Positions 48,276 to 57,789 of a DNA stretch of 64,000 nucleotides are shown here, in pieces; positions within the stretch are counted from its first letter, which is position 1; the number at the start of each line of letters is the position of its first letter. Source of the DNA: Thermus albus (GTDB lineage: Bacteria > Deinococcota > Deinococci > Deinococcales > Thermaceae); the NCBI RefSeq assembly GCF_022760855.1, contig NZ_JAKTNR010000008.1, positions 48,204-112,203 of the forward strand, given 5' to 3'. The translations under genes were made by a program, and so were the position numbers. The notes beneath the pieces were generated by a model, which saw only the letters and a program-made list of their open reading frames with translations, did not search any database and was not told the origin of the DNA.

Positions 48276-49421
48276 GTGCTTAGGGTGGTGGTCAAGCCGG
48301 GAAAGGAGAGGAAGGTCCGCAACTTCTACCCCAACCTCTATCGGGATGAGCTGGAGGAGATGCCTTCCCAAGCAGGGGTAGCGGAGGCGGTGGCTACCGA
48401 TGGGAGCTTTGTGGCGGTGGGCTACCTGGACCCCGATTCCCGCATCCCTTTCCGGGCTTACCGCTTTGACCCTGGCCCGCTGGATCGGGCCTTTTTTCTA
48501 GCCCGCTTTCAGCGGGCCCTCAGGAGGCGGGAAGGGATGGGCCAAAGCTACCGCTTGGTGCATGGGGAGGCGGACGGGCTTCCTGGGCTAGTGGTGGACC
48601 GCTTCGGGGAAGTCTTGGTCCTCCAGGTGCGCACCCGGGGGATGGAGGCCTTAAGGGGGGCGTGGTTTCCGGCTCTTCTGGAGGTTGTGTCCCCCAAGGG
48701 GGTTTATGAGCGAAGCGATGTGGAGGCCAGGAGGCAGGAAGGCCTTCCCGAGAGGGTAGGGGTGGTCTACGGGGAGGTGCCTGGGGTTTTGGAGGTGGAG
48801 GAGGATGGCCTCCTTTTCTCCATTCCCCTGGTCCTGGCCCAGAAGACGGGGTTTTACCTGGACCAGCGGGAAAACCGCCGCCTTTTTGAAGGCCTGGTGC
48901 GCCCAGGGGAGAGGGTTTTGGACGTCTATAGCTACGTGGGGGGCTTTGCCCTCAGGGCTGCCCGGAAAGGGGCCTATGCCCTGGCAGTGGACAAGGACCT
49001 CGAGGCCCTCTCGGTGTTGGACCGAGCGGCGTTACGCCTGGGCTTTAGGGTGGACATCCTCCACGGAGAAGCCTTGGAGGTGCTAAAGGGCCTCGAGGGG
49101 TCCTTTCAGCATATCCTCTTGGACCCGCCCACCTTGGTGAAACGGCCGGAGGAGGTTTCCCCCATGAAGCGGCACCTGGTGGATCTCCTAAGGGAGGCCC
49201 TGCGCCTTTTGGCCCCCGAGGGCTACCTTTGGCTTTCCACGTGTAGCTACTACCTAAAGGCGGAGGACCTTTTGGAGGTGGCCCGGCGGGCGGCCGCCGA
49301 CCGGGGGATGCGGCTAAGGGTACACGCCCTCACCTACCAGCCTAGGGATCACCCTTGGAGCCTGCACGTGCCGGAAAGCCTTTATTTGAAAACCCTTATC
49401 CTGCAGGAGGATGCCCTGTAA
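48276..49421 (+). CDS. RlmI-type 23S rRNA cytosine-C5 methyltransferase
   Basis: The 381-residue SAM enzyme has an N-terminal PUA-like domain ([20 protein letters not shown]) and a methyltransferase domain with [27 protein letters not shown] (SAM site), [11 protein letters not shown] and [13 protein letters not shown] (Cys). This is the RlmI/RlmO family. The modified base is not certain. TATGCT ends 6 nt before GTG 48276, so the message is probably leaderless. Confidence 0.85.
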   Translation: MLRVVVKPGKERKVRNFYPNLYRDELEEMPSQAGVAEAVATDGSFVAVGYLDPDSRIPFRAYRFDPGPLDRAFFLARFQRALRRREGMGQSYRLVHGEADGLPGLVVDRFGEVLVLQVRTRGMEALRGAWFPALLEVVSPKGVYERSDVEARRQEGLPERVGVVYGEVPGVLEVEEDGLLFSIPLVLAQKTGFYLDQRENRRLFEGLVRPGERVLDVYSYVGGFALRAARKGAYALAVDKDLEALSVLDRAALRLGFRVDILHGEALEVLKGLEGSFQHILLDPPTLVKRPEEVSPMKRHLVDLLREALRLLAPEGYLWLSTCSYYLKAEDLLEVARRAAADRGMRLRVHALTYQPRDHPWSLHVPESLYLKTLILQEDAL

Positions 49422-49439
49422 GGGCCGGTCGAGCCCTGG

Positions 49440-49445
49440 TATGAT
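49440..49445 (+). promoter_or_regulatory. Putative -10 of gltA
   Basis: TATGAT lies 41 nt before ATG 49487. The leader has GGGAGGCG before the start and a small GCACC/GGGTGC hairpin. The -35 is unclear. Confidence 0.35.
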
Positions 49446-49486
49446 GGGCAGGGAAGCACCTTTGGGGTGCGGAAAGGGAGGCGCGT

Positions 49487-50620
49487 ATGGAAGTGGCAAG
49501 GGGTTTGGAGGGCGTGCTCTTCACGGAAAGCCGGATGTGCTTCATTGACGGGGAGGCGGGCCGCCTCTATTACTACGGCATCCCCATCCAGGACCTAGCG
49601 GAAAGGAGCACCTTTGAAGAGACCACCTTTCTCCTCCTACACGGGAGACTTCCCAAACGGGAGGAGCTGGAAACCTTTAAGCGAGAACTTGCCTGGCGAC
49701 GGGCCCTGCCAGATCACCTTCTGGAGTCCTTCCGCCGGTATCCCCTAGGGGCCCATCCCATGAGCTTCCTGCGCACGGCGGTTTCCGAGCTGGGCATGCT
49801 GGACCCAGAAGAAGGGGACATCTCTCAGGAAGCCCTCTACGAAAAAGGCCTTGACCTCATCGCCAAGTTTGCCACCATCGTGGCGGTCAACAAGCGTTTG
49901 CGCGAGGGGAAGGAGCCCTTGCCGCCTAGGGAGGACCTTTCCCACGCTGCCAACTTCCTGTTCATGGCGAACGGGGTGGAACCTTCCCCGGAACAAGAGC
50001 GCCTCATGGATGCCGCTTTAATCCTGCACGCCGAGCACGGCTTCAACGCCAGCACCTTCACCGCCATCGCCGCTTTTTCCACGGAGACCGACCTCTATTC
50101 GGCCATCACCGCCGCTGTGGCTTCCCTAAAGGGGCCCAGGCACGGTGGGGCCAACGAAGCGGTGATGAAGATGATCCAGGAGATCGGCACCCCCGAGAGG
50201 GCCCGGGACTGGGTGCGGGAGAAGCTGGCCCGGAAGGAGCGCATCATGGGCATGGGCCACCGGGTCTATAAGGCCTTTGACCCCCGGGCTGGGGTCCTGG
50301 AGAGGCTGGCCCGCATTGTGGCGGAAACCCACGGGCACTCCACCGAGTACCAGATCCTCAAAATCGTGGAGGAGGAGGCGGGCAAGGTCCTTAACCCTAG
50401 GGGCATCTACCCCAACGTGGACTTTTACTCCGGGGTGGTCTACTCCGATTTGGGCTTCGGCCTGGAGTTCTTTACCCCCATCTTTGCTGTGGCCCGCATC
50501 TCTGGTTGGGTGGGGCATATCCTGGAGTACAAGGCCTTGGACAACCGCCTGCTGCGCCCCGATGCCAAGTACATCGGTCAGCTGGACGTGCCCTATCTTC
50601 CCGTGGAGGCGCGGGCTTAG
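49487..50620 (+). CDS. gltA: Citrate synthase
   Basis: The enzyme condenses oxaloacetate and acetyl-CoA. The 377-residue length is that of the small dimeric type. Catalytic His219 (KGPRHGG), His258 (GMGHRVYK) and Asp312 (YPNVDFYSG) are present, with R residues for citrate in PRAGV. It is preceded by GGGAGGCG. Confidence 0.95.
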   Translation: MEVARGLEGVLFTESRMCFIDGEAGRLYYYGIPIQDLAERSTFEETTFLLLHGRLPKREELETFKRELAWRRALPDHLLESFRRYPLGAHPMSFLRTAVSELGMLDPEEGDISQEALYEKGLDLIAKFATIVAVNKRLREGKEPLPPREDLSHAANFLFMANGVEPSPEQERLMDAALILHAEHGFNASTFTAIAAFSTETDLYSAITAAVASLKGPRHGGANEAVMKMIQEIGTPERARDWVREKLARKERIMGMGHRVYKAFDPRAGVLERLARIVAETHGHSTEYQILKIVEEEAGKVLNPRGIYPNVDFYSGVVYSDLGFGLEFFTPIFAVARISGWVGHILEYKALDNRLLRPDAKYIGQLDVPYLPVEARA

Positions 50621-50670
50621 GGGATAGGGCCTGGGCTGGGGGCCAAAAAGCCCCTGGCCTTCTGGCACCA

Positions 50671-50698
50671 CCCCACCCTGGCCCCTGCCAGGGTGGGG
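50671..50698. repeat. Thermus intergenic hairpin repeat
   Basis: CCCCACCCTGGC and GCCAGGGTGGGG form a 12-bp perfect stem with CCCT loop, of the same family as the pair at 40836-40906. It lies 50 bp after gltA and may terminate it. No gene is seen in 50621-50836. Confidence 0.75.
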
Positions 50699-50836
50699 GC
50701 TTCGGAGAAGCCCTTGGATGGGCGAGATCTTGGTGGCAATCGGGGAATAAAACGCGGGAAAAGGGCAGGGCTTCCCACCTTCATCCCAGGGGAAGGGTTC
50801 GCCAGGGTGGTCCCTCCGGCGAGGTACAAGCGGTGA

Positions 50837-51646
50837 CTAGAGCCCGCAAAAGGCTTCGTAATCTATGAGCTCCCGCTGTGTGGGATGGTCCCCGCAGACG
50901 GGGCAGGCCGGGTTCCGGCGTAAGGCAAGCTTGCGGAACTGGCTCTCCAAAGCGTCGTAGAGGAGGAGAGAGCCAGCTAGGGGTTTACCGATGCCCAGAA
51001 GCACCTTTAGGGCCTCCGCCGCCATCAGGCTTCCCACCACCGCCGGTAAAACCCCGAAGACCCCGGCCTCCGCACAGGAGGGGACGCTTCCCGGCGGAGG
51101 GGGCTTGGGGAAGAGGCAACGGTAACAGGGGCCCATCTCCCCTTCCGGGGTCCTGTGGTGGAAGACCGCCACCTGGCCGTCAAACTGGTAGATGGCCCCG
51201 TGGACCAAAGGCTTTCCTAGGAGGACACAGGCGTCATTCACCAGGTAGCGGGTGGGGAAGTTGTCGGAGGCATCCACCACCAGGTCGTAGGGTTTCAGGA
51301 TCTCCAGGGCATTTTCCGAGGTGAGGCGCGCCGGGTAGGCGTCAACCGCCACCAAGGGGTTTAGGGCTAGAAGCCGCTCCTTGGCCACCAGAGCCTTGGG
51401 TTTGCCTATGTCCTCGGTCGTGTAGAGCACCTGGCGGTGGAGGTTAGAGACCTCCACCCGGTCCATCTCCACGATGCCGATCCGGCCCACCCCAGCTGCC
51501 ACCAGATACTGGAGGACAGGAACCCCAAGCCCTCCGGCTCCCACCACCACCACAGAGGCCTGCTTGAGCCTTTCTTGCCCTTCCGGCCCCACCTGGGGCA
51601 GGATCATCTGCCGGTGGTAGCGGTCCAGCTCCTCCCTGGTCCACAT
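50837..51646 (-). CDS. ttuC: ThiF/MoeB-family E1-like enzyme (TtuC type)
   Basis: The 269-residue enzyme activates the C-terminal glycine of ubiquitin-like sulfur carriers as acyl adenylates. The nucleotide site is VVVVGAGGLGVPVLQYL with VEVSNLHRQVLYT and Arg; zinc-binding CYRC and CPVC pairs are present. In Thermus one such enzyme (TtuC) serves thiamine, molybdopterin, 2-thiouridine and TtuB protein conjugation. No carrier gene is adjacent, consistent with a shared enzyme. Confidence 0.85.
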   Translation of the reverse strand: MWTREELDRYHRQMILPQVGPEGQERLKQASVVVVGAGGLGVPVLQYLVAAGVGRIGIVEMDRVEVSNLHRQVLYTTEDIGKPKALVAKERLLALNPLVAVDAYPARLTSENALEILKPYDLVVDASDNFPTRYLVNDACVLLGKPLVHGAIYQFDGQVAVFHHRTPEGEMGPCYRCLFPKPPPPGSVPSCAEAGVFGVLPAVVGSLMAAEALKVLLGIGKPLAGSLLLYDALESQFRKLALRRNPACPVCGDHPTQRELIDYEAFCGL

Positions 51647-51649
51647 GGC

Positions 51650-52531
51650 CTAGGCCTCCCGGGTGCCGAAGCCAGGGGGAAGGAAGTCGGGGTAGTCGGG
51701 GTTGCCCTTGCGGTCGGGGGCCTTGGGGATGAGGTCCGAGGGATGGGGTTCCCCTTTGCGGCAGTAGGGACAGTCGTGGCGCACCTTGTAGCGCACGGGT
51801 CTGGCGGGAATCCCCAGGGCGATAGCGTGGGGGGGCACGTCCTTGGTGACGATGGCCCCGGTGCCCACCATGGCATCGTCCCCGATGCGCACCCCCGCCA
51901 GGATGGTGGCGTGGTAGGTGATGCGTACCCCGCTTCCGATGATGGTTTCCTTAAGGGTCACATCGGGGGAGGCCAGGACGTGGTGGGTGTGGCTGTAGAC
52001 GTTCACATAGTCGGAAAGGGAGGACCGGTCCCCAATCTTGATGCCGCCGATATCGTCCAGGAGGACGTAGCGGTGGACCACCACGTCGTCCCCCAGCTCC
52101 AGGTTGTACCCCACGGAAAACTCCACGTTTTGGAAGAACTTGGGGTTTCGCCCCACCCGCTTGAAGATGAAGGGGGCCAGGGCCCGGCGGATAGCCACCC
52201 CCGAGTGCACGGACTGGCCGATGGGGGTGAGGTCCAAAACCTTCCAGAACCAGAGGAGGGGCTTGACCTTTTGGAACTTCTCCTGGTCGGTGGCGGCGTA
52301 GTACTCGGCCTCAAAGGTGATGCCCTCGGGGTCCAACCCCATGGCGGCCAGAGGGCTGGCCTCGAGGAGTTCTTGATAGGGCCGGCCATAGAGGAGGCGG
52401 GCCAGCTCCTCCCGCACCAGGGCATTGCGGTCCACGGCGGGGTCGGAAAGCTTCTCCACCAAGCTCCCCAGGAAGCGGTCCAGGGCCTTTTCGTGGAGGG
52501 GGGTGATTCCTTTGGGCAGAAGCCAAGGCAT
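51650..52531 (-). CDS. Hexapeptide-repeat acyltransferase
   Basis: The 293-residue protein has left-handed beta-helix repeats in the middle (IKIGDRSSLSDYVNVYSHTH, VRITYHATILAGVRIGDDAM, VGTGAIVTKDVPPHAIALG), a Maltose-O-acetyltransferase pattern. The C-terminus has a CPYC pair. TAGCAT ends 7 nt before ATG 52531, so that start is preferred over 52558. Substrate unknown. It follows the E1 gene by 3 bp on its upstream side. Confidence 0.8.
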   Translation of the reverse strand: MPWLLPKGITPLHEKALDRFLGSLVEKLSDPAVDRNALVREELARLLYGRPYQELLEASPLAAMGLDPEGITFEAEYYAATDQEKFQKVKPLLWFWKVLDLTPIGQSVHSGVAIRRALAPFIFKRVGRNPKFFQNVEFSVGYNLELGDDVVVHRYVLLDDIGGIKIGDRSSLSDYVNVYSHTHHVLASPDVTLKETIIGSGVRITYHATILAGVRIGDDAMVGTGAIVTKDVPPHAIALGIPARPVRYKVRHDCPYCRKGEPHPSDLIPKAPDRKGNPDYPDFLPPGFGTREA

Positions 52532-52653
52532 ATGGGTTATGCTAAACGGAAACCCCATGGAAAGGGATACCCCAACTTACCACCTAGGCCAGGGCAAGGT
52601 CTTCGGAAAAGGCCTTAAGAGGGGAACCGAGGGGACGAAACACGAGAAGGGTG

Positions 52654-53556
52654 TCACCCCATGGACCGGTAGCCCAGTTCCCTTAAGGCCTCGGGGTCCT
52701 TGCGCCAGTCGGGGTAGACCTTGACCTCGAGGTCCAAGTACACATGCCGGTTCAAGAAGATTTCCAGCTGCTTCCTAGCCCCTTGGCCGATCTCCTTGAT
52801 CTTCCGACCCCCCTCCCCGATGACGATGGCCTTCTGGGAGGGGCGTTCCACGTAGAGGATGGCCTTGATGTAGAGGACGCCGTTTTCCCTTTCCGCCACC
52901 TCCTCGGTTTTCACGGCCACCGCGTAGGGTACCTCGTGCCAAAGGCGCTTCATGGCCTCTTCCCGCACGATCTCCGCCACCCACTCCCCGAAGTCTTGGT
53001 CGCTTTTGGCGAAGTCCTCGGGGTAGAAGAAGGGGCCTTCGGGAAGGAGGGCCAGGAGTTCCGCCTTAAGCTCGGCCACCTGGCGCTCGTCCAAGGCGGA
53101 GAGCGTACGGGTTTCCGCCTTGGGAAGGAGGGCATGGTAGGCCCTTAGGGCTTCCTCAGGGTACCTGGCGGCGTCCAGCTTGTTGCCCACCAAAAGGATG
53201 GGCACCTTCCCCACCAGGGGCCTTAGGGCCTTGGCCACCAGCTCATCCTCCGGGGTGGGGGGGTGGCGCAGGTCCACCACCCACACCACCGCGTTCACAT
53301 CGGCTAAGGCCTCGTAGACCTCCTGGTCCATGAACTCCCCCAGGGCGTCCATGGGCTGGTGGAGGCCTGGGGTGTCCACGAAGACGATCTGGCGGTTGCC
53401 CTCGGTGAGGATGCCCCGAAGGCGCTTGCGGGTGGTCTGGGGCTTGGGGCTGATGGGGGCCACCTTCACCCCCAGGAGGTTGTTGAGGAGGGTGGACTTG
53501 CCCACGTTGGGCTTGCCCACAATGGCCACGAATCCGGAATAGGTTTTCTCTTCCAT
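52654..53556 (-). CDS. era: GTPase Era
   Basis: Era helps 16S rRNA maturation and 30S assembly. The 300-residue protein has G1 [10 protein letters not shown]3 DTPGLHQP, G4 NKLD and a C-terminal KH domain with [21 protein letters not shown] 53556 gives the usual length; the frame runs upstream without an SD. Confidence 0.95.
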   Translation of the reverse strand: MEEKTYSGFVAIVGKPNVGKSTLLNNLLGVKVAPISPKPQTTRKRLRGILTEGNRQIVFVDTPGLHQPMDALGEFMDQEVYEALADVNAVVWVVDLRHPPTPEDELVAKALRPLVGKVPILLVGNKLDAARYPEEALRAYHALLPKAETRTLSALDERQVAELKAELLALLPEGPFFYPEDFAKSDQDFGEWVAEIVREEAMKRLWHEVPYAVAVKTEEVAERENGVLYIKAILYVERPSQKAIVIGEGGRKIKEIGQGARKQLEIFLNRHVYLDLEVKVYPDWRKDPEALRELGYRSMG

Positions 53557-53656
53557 GGTCCTTAGGTCATCCCGGCCCCTGGGGATTGGCCTTGAGGCCT
53601 GGGGCCGGACCTTCCAGCCACGGGCCTGGCCCGCAACCAAGGGCGGAATACGGGCT

Positions 53657-53686
53657 TTGCCCGTGGCCCAGGTTTTTCAGTATACT
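53657..53686 (+). promoter_or_regulatory. dprA promoter
   Basis: TTGCCC (53657-53662), 18 bp and TATACT (53681-53686) precede GTG 53695 by 8 nt, giving a leaderless message. The -35 lies in a small ACGGGC-TTT-GCCCGT palindrome. Confidence 0.5.
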
Positions 53687-53694
53687 CCAAAGCC

Positions 53695-54696
53695 GTGGAT
53701 CCCCTAGCCCTGGCCCTGCTTCCCGGCATCGGGCCCAAGCGGCTTCTGGAGCTTTTGGCTGAGGAAAACCCGGTGCGTTCTTTAAAAGAGCGCTTTCCTC
53801 AGGCGGCGATAGGGCTTCCCCAGGCGGAAAAGCAAGCCGGGAGGGAAAGGGAGCGGGCAGCGGCCTTAGGGGTGCGCATCCTGGGCCTGTGGGAGGAGGA
53901 ATTCCCTGAGGGGCTCAGGCGGCTTCCCCAGCCTCCCACCCATCTTTACCTGAAGGGAGAACTTCCGGAAGAAGGGCGAGCGGTGGCCATCGTGGGTACC
54001 CGCAAGGCCTCCTCCTGGGCCCTTTTCTTTACCCGGAGGCTGGCCCGGGAGCTGGCCGAGGCGGGGGTTGCGGTGCTTTCCGGTCTGGCCCGGGGCATTG
54101 ACCGGGAGGCTCACCTTGGGGCCTTGGAGGGAGGAGGGCGGACCCTGGGGGTTTTGGGGAGTGCCTTGGACCGCCTCTATCCCCCCGAGCACCGGGAGCT
54201 GGCCCATAGGATGGACCTGGTTTCCGAGTTTCCCTTGGGCACCGGTCCCAAGCCGGAGTTTTTCCCGCGGAGAAACCGCATCATCGCTGGGCTTGCCCGG
54301 GCGGTGATCGTGGTGGAGGCCCCCTTGGAGTCCGGGGCCCTCATCACCGCCCGCTACGCCCTGGAGCTGGGCAAGGAGGTCTTGGCGGTGCCGGGCCGGC
54401 CCACGGACGAAAACTCCCTGGGGGCCAACCGCCTTATCCAGGACGGGGCTTACCCGGTGCTTTCCGCGGAGGACGTCCTCTCCTACCTGGGATTTTCCGG
54501 AAAGCCCAGGAAGGCGCTGGAGCTTTCCCAGGAGGAGGAAGGGCTTTACGCCCTTCTGCGGCAGGGGGAGGCCTTGCCCGAGGACCTGGCCCAAGCCTTG
54601 GGGTTGACCCCAGAGCGGGTACTTTCCCTCCTCACCCTCCTGGAGCTGAAGGGCCTGGCCCAGGCCTTACCGGGGGGAAGGTATGGGGCTTTATAG
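53695..54696 (+). CDS. dprA: DNA processing protein DprA
   Basis: DprA loads RecA on incoming single-stranded DNA in natural transformation, in which Thermus excels. The 333-residue protein has an N-terminal HhH/SAM-like part (LLPGIGPKRLLELLA), a Rossmann core with VAIVGTRKASSWALFFTRRLA, SGLARGIDREAHLGALEGGG, PRRNRIIAGLARAVIVVEAP and a C-terminal winged helix (RVLSLLTLLELKGLAQ). The gene starts with GTG at a leaderless promoter. Confidence 0.95.
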   Translation: MDPLALALLPGIGPKRLLELLAEENPVRSLKERFPQAAIGLPQAEKQAGRERERAAALGVRILGLWEEEFPEGLRRLPQPPTHLYLKGELPEEGRAVAIVGTRKASSWALFFTRRLARELAEAGVAVLSGLARGIDREAHLGALEGGGRTLGVLGSALDRLYPPEHRELAHRMDLVSEFPLGTGPKPEFFPRRNRIIAGLARAVIVVEAPLESGALITARYALELGKEVLAVPGRPTDENSLGANRLIQDGAYPVLSAEDVLSYLGFSGKPRKALELSQEEEGLYALLRQGEALPEDLAQALGLTPERVLSLLTLLELKGLAQALPGGRYGAL

Positions 54697-54726
54697 CCCT
54701 GGCCGGGCCCTAGGGCCCGGCCAGGG
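54697..54726. terminator. 30-bp perfect palindrome between convergent genes
   Basis: CCCTGGCCGGGCCCT and AGGGCCCGGCCAGGG are perfect 15-bp arms with no spacer. It lies between the converging dprA and manganese catalase genes, so it is likely a two-way terminator although no T-tract follows. Confidence 0.65.
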
Positions 54727-54734
54727 GTGCTGGC

Positions 54735-55643
54735 CTACTTGGCCTTCTCGTAGAGCTTCTTGGCGATCTCGTAGAGCTCGCCCGGGTGGAACTCGGGGGC
54801 GAAAAGGGCGGCGTCGTGGCCGGGATCAAAGACCGGGCCACCCTCGGGGGGTCCGTCCACAACCCTTACCTCGCTTCCGTCCTCCGGGGAGGGGCCGGAC
54901 CAGATGAGGCCCAGGTCCTGGTAGTCTGAGGGGCTGAAGCGGTAGAGGTTTTTGTGGAAGCCCAGGTCCATGTACTTCTTGGCCTCGGGGATCTTGCTGT
55001 TCTCAATCCGGGGGATGGGGAGCATCTTGGTCATCTCCACCCCGGTAAGGCTTTCCAGGGCTTTGCCGTAGGCGGCGGCGTGCACCCCGCCCCGCACCAG
55101 GAGGTAGCCGATCATCTCCCGGGCCACGGGGTTGGCGGTCATCTCGTAGACCCGGAGTTTGTGGGTACGGGCGGCCACTTCCAGGAAGAAGTTGTGCAAA
55201 AGATCCAGGATCAGGTTGCCGCTGGTGAAGACGTATTCCCCGTGCCAGTGCTCCCCCATGGCCCCCATCACCAGGCTGTTGCCTCCTCCGGCGATGAAAT
55301 GGGCGGCGTTGCGGGCATCCTTGGCGAAGCCCAGGGGGGCTTGTACTGGGTCCACGCCTTCCTCCAGGTACTGGCCAGGGTTCTTGGCCAAAAGGCTGTT
55401 TATGGTGGCGGCCACAAGTTCTATATGGCCCAATTCTTCGGTGGCGATGTTGGCGATGAGGTCGTAATAGGGCTTGAGGGACTTCTTCCCCCGGAAGTTG
55501 AAGGACTGGTACATGTAGTTCATCAGGGTGGACATCTCCCCGAAGCGCCCCCCCAGAAGGGCCTGTACCGCCGCTGCCGCATTGGGGTCCTGCTCCTTGG
55601 GCATGGGCAACTCTATCTGTAGGCGATCTATCCTTAAAAACAT
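54735..55643 (-). CDS. Manganese catalase
   Basis: The 302-residue length equals that of the T. thermophilus dimanganese catalase. The metal ligands are E36, E70, H73 (ATEELGHIE), E155 and H188 (GGVHAA). It splits hydrogen peroxide without heme. GGAGGTGTAAGG precedes ATG 55643; the frame extends 13 codons upstream without support. It is divergent from an OxyR gene. Confidence 0.95.
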   Translation of the reverse strand: MFLRIDRLQIELPMPKEQDPNAAAAVQALLGGRFGEMSTLMNYMYQSFNFRGKKSLKPYYDLIANIATEELGHIELVAATINSLLAKNPGQYLEEGVDPVQAPLGFAKDARNAAHFIAGGGNSLVMGAMGEHWHGEYVFTSGNLILDLLHNFFLEVAARTHKLRVYEMTANPVAREMIGYLLVRGGVHAAAYGKALESLTGVEMTKMLPIPRIENSKIPEAKKYMDLGFHKNLYRFSPSDYQDLGLIWSGPSPEDGSEVRVVDGPPEGGPVFDPGHDAALFAPEFHPGELYEIAKKLYEKAK

Positions 55644-55744
55644 CCTTACACCTCCTGCCTGACCTAGCCAGGCACTTTTCACCTTAGGGAAACCCTACTC
55701 ATAAGTCTAATAGATTCGGATAGCCAAGGAAATAAAATAAAGCT
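55644..55744. promoter_or_regulatory. oxyR / Mn catalase divergent control region
   Basis: The 101-bp region is AT-rich compared with its flanks. TAAAAT (55733-55738) ends 6 nt before the OxyR ATG. Around 55700-55725, TCTAATAGA and two GATAG/ATAG elements are candidates for OxyR binding. The catalase gene has a Shine-Dalgarno and therefore a leader. Confidence 0.45.
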
Positions 55745-56641
55745 ATGACCTTGGACCAACTGCGTTACCTGGTGGCCTTGGTGGAGGAAAAGAGCTTCAC
55801 CCGGGCGGCGGAGCGGGTCTACCTCTCCCAGCCCGCCCTAAGCGTGCAGATCCGCAAGCTGGAGGAGGAGCTACGGGTGAAGCTCTTTGACCGCAGGCGG
55901 GGAGAACCCACCGAGATGGGGCAGGCGGTGGCGGCCCAGGCCCGAAGGGTTTTAGAGGGGGTGGCCAGGATCAAGGCCATGGCCCGGGGGGAGGAGGGGG
56001 TGTTCCTGGGCCTTTTCCATATAGGTGTCATCCCCACCCTTGCCCCCTATCTGCTTCCCAAGCTGTTGCCTCGGCTTGCAGAAAAGCATCCCGCCCTCGA
56101 GGTCTCGGTGCGGGAGGAGCTCACCCCAAGTATCCTCCAGGGGCTTCAAGAGGGGCGCCTGGACGCTGGGCTGGTGGGCACGGAGGAGCGGGTGGCAGGT
56201 GTGCAAAGCATTCCCCTTTTCTCCGAGGGGTTTCTGGCCTACGTCTACCCGGGGCATCCCCTTTACGCTAAGGAGAGCCTCCATCCCTTGGAGATACCCC
56301 TCGAGGACACCTGGGTCCTCTCGGAGGGCCACTGCTTCCGCGACCAGGTCCTTTCCGTTTGCCGCCCAAGCATGGAAAGGCCCAAGGTGGCCTTCCAAAG
56401 CGGCAACCTGGAGACCCTGGTCCTCTTGGTGGAGGAGGTAGGGGGGCTTACCCTTCTTCCTGAGGTGGCCCTATGGACCCTGCCCAGGGATAAGCATGCC
56501 CACCTAAGGCCCCTAAGCCCTCCGGGTGCGGGGCGGACCGTGTACCTCTTGGTGCGGGAAGGAAGCCTCAAGGCTCCCGTGGCCCGGGTTTTGGGGGAGG
56601 AGGCCAAGGACATCTTCCAAGGGTTACGGGTGAGGGTTTGA
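55745..56641 (+). CDS. oxyR: OxyR-like peroxide sensor (LysR family)
   Basis: The 298-residue protein has an N-terminal LysR winged helix (LRYLVALVEEKSFTRAAERV) and a sensor domain. Cys197 and Cys206 in EGHCFRDQVLSVC are 9 residues apart, exactly as in the redox pair C199-C208 of E. coli OxyR. It should sense H2O2 through a disulfide and activate the adjacent catalase. The message appears leaderless. Confidence 0.9.
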   Translation: MTLDQLRYLVALVEEKSFTRAAERVYLSQPALSVQIRKLEEELRVKLFDRRRGEPTEMGQAVAAQARRVLEGVARIKAMARGEEGVFLGLFHIGVIPTLAPYLLPKLLPRLAEKHPALEVSVREELTPSILQGLQEGRLDAGLVGTEERVAGVQSIPLFSEGFLAYVYPGHPLYAKESLHPLEIPLEDTWVLSEGHCFRDQVLSVCRPSMERPKVAFQSGNLETLVLLVEEVGGLTLLPEVALWTLPRDKHAHLRPLSPPGAGRTVYLLVREGSLKAPVARVLGEEAKDIFQGLRVRV

Positions 56642-56678
56642 GGGCAAAAAAGCGTTATGATTAGGGCGGAGGTTCGCC

Positions 56679-57626
56679 ATGATTAAGGCCGAGGCAAAGG
56701 GTGGGGACGTGCATATCAAAGCGGGGCTCATCTGGATGAACGGGGCCCTTCTGCCCCAGGAGGAGGCCAAGACCAGCGTCCTAAGCCACGCCCTTCACTA
56801 TGGGACTAGCGTTTTTGAGGGAATACGGGCCTATGAAACCCCAAGGGGTCCGGCCATCTTCCGCCTTCGGGAGCACGTGCGGCGTCTTTTCAACTCCGCC
56901 AAGGTCCTGCGCATGGAGATTCCCTTCACCCCGGAGGAGATGGAGGAGGCCATCAAGGAGGTGGTGCGGCAAAACGGCTACAAGAGCTGTTACATCCGCC
57001 CCCTGGCCTGGATGGGGGCCAAGGCTTTGGGGGTGAACCCCTTGCCCAACAACCCCGCGGAGGTCATGGTGGCCGCCTGGGAGTGGGGGGCTTACCTGGG
57101 GGAGGAGGCGGTGCGCAAGGGGGCTAAGCTCATCACCAGCTCCTGGGCCCGCTTCCCCGCCAACGTGATGCCGGGAAAGGCCAAGGTGGGGGGAAACTAC
57201 GTGAACTCGGCCCTGGCCAAGATGGAAGCGGTGGCGGCGGGGGCGGACGAGGCCCTGTTGCTGGACGAGGAAGGCTATGTGGCCGAGGGCAGTGGGGAGA
57301 ACGTGTTTTTCGTCCGGGATGGGGTGGTCTACGCCCTCGAGCACTCGGTGAACCTGGAGGGCATCACCCGCGACTCGGTGATCCGCATCGCCAAGGACCT
57401 GGGCTATGAGGTGCAGGTGGTGCGGGCCACCCGGGACCAGCTCTACATGGCCGACGAGGTCTTCATCACCGGCACCGCCGCCGAGGTGACCCCGGTTTCC
57501 ATGATTGACTGGCGGCCCATCGGTTCGGGGAGCGCCGGGCCCATCACCTTAAGGCTACGGGAGGTTTACCTGGAGGTGGTGCGGGGCCTGAGGCCGGAGT
57601 ACGAGGGCTGGCTCACCTACGTGTGA
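56679..57626 (+). CDS. ilvE: Branched-chain amino acid aminotransferase
   Basis: The 315-residue PLP class IV enzyme performs the last step of Leu, Ile and Val synthesis. Lys169 in AKVGGNYVNSALAKMEA binds PLP. HYGTSVFEGIRAYET, CYIRPLAWMGAK, VAEGSGENVFFV and FITGTAAEVTPV are diagnostic. GGAGG lies 6 nt before the ATG. Confidence 0.94.
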   Translation: MIKAEAKGGDVHIKAGLIWMNGALLPQEEAKTSVLSHALHYGTSVFEGIRAYETPRGPAIFRLREHVRRLFNSAKVLRMEIPFTPEEMEEAIKEVVRQNGYKSCYIRPLAWMGAKALGVNPLPNNPAEVMVAAWEWGAYLGEEAVRKGAKLITSSWARFPANVMPGKAKVGGNYVNSALAKMEAVAAGADEALLLDEEGYVAEGSGENVFFVRDGVVYALEHSVNLEGITRDSVIRIAKDLGYEVQVVRATRDQLYMADEVFITGTAAEVTPVSMIDWRPIGSGSAGPITLRLREVYLEVVRGLRPEYEGWLTYV

Positions 57627-57789
57627 CCGCGTGAGTGCCGGCCGGAAACGCCCCATTGGCAGAAGGCCTTCAGGGGGTCCGGGACCTGGAGCCGGCGGGC
57701 TCGCTCCGGGGTTGCCTGCCCTTTGGGAAGGCGAGGGCAAAGCGAGCGGAGGAGGTACGAGGGGCGGGGCCCTACCGGTTCGCTGGAGG

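Noticed and set aside
51437..52618. Plus-strand frame of 393 codons
   Set aside because: It lies opposite the E1-like and acyltransferase genes, both of which have clear families.
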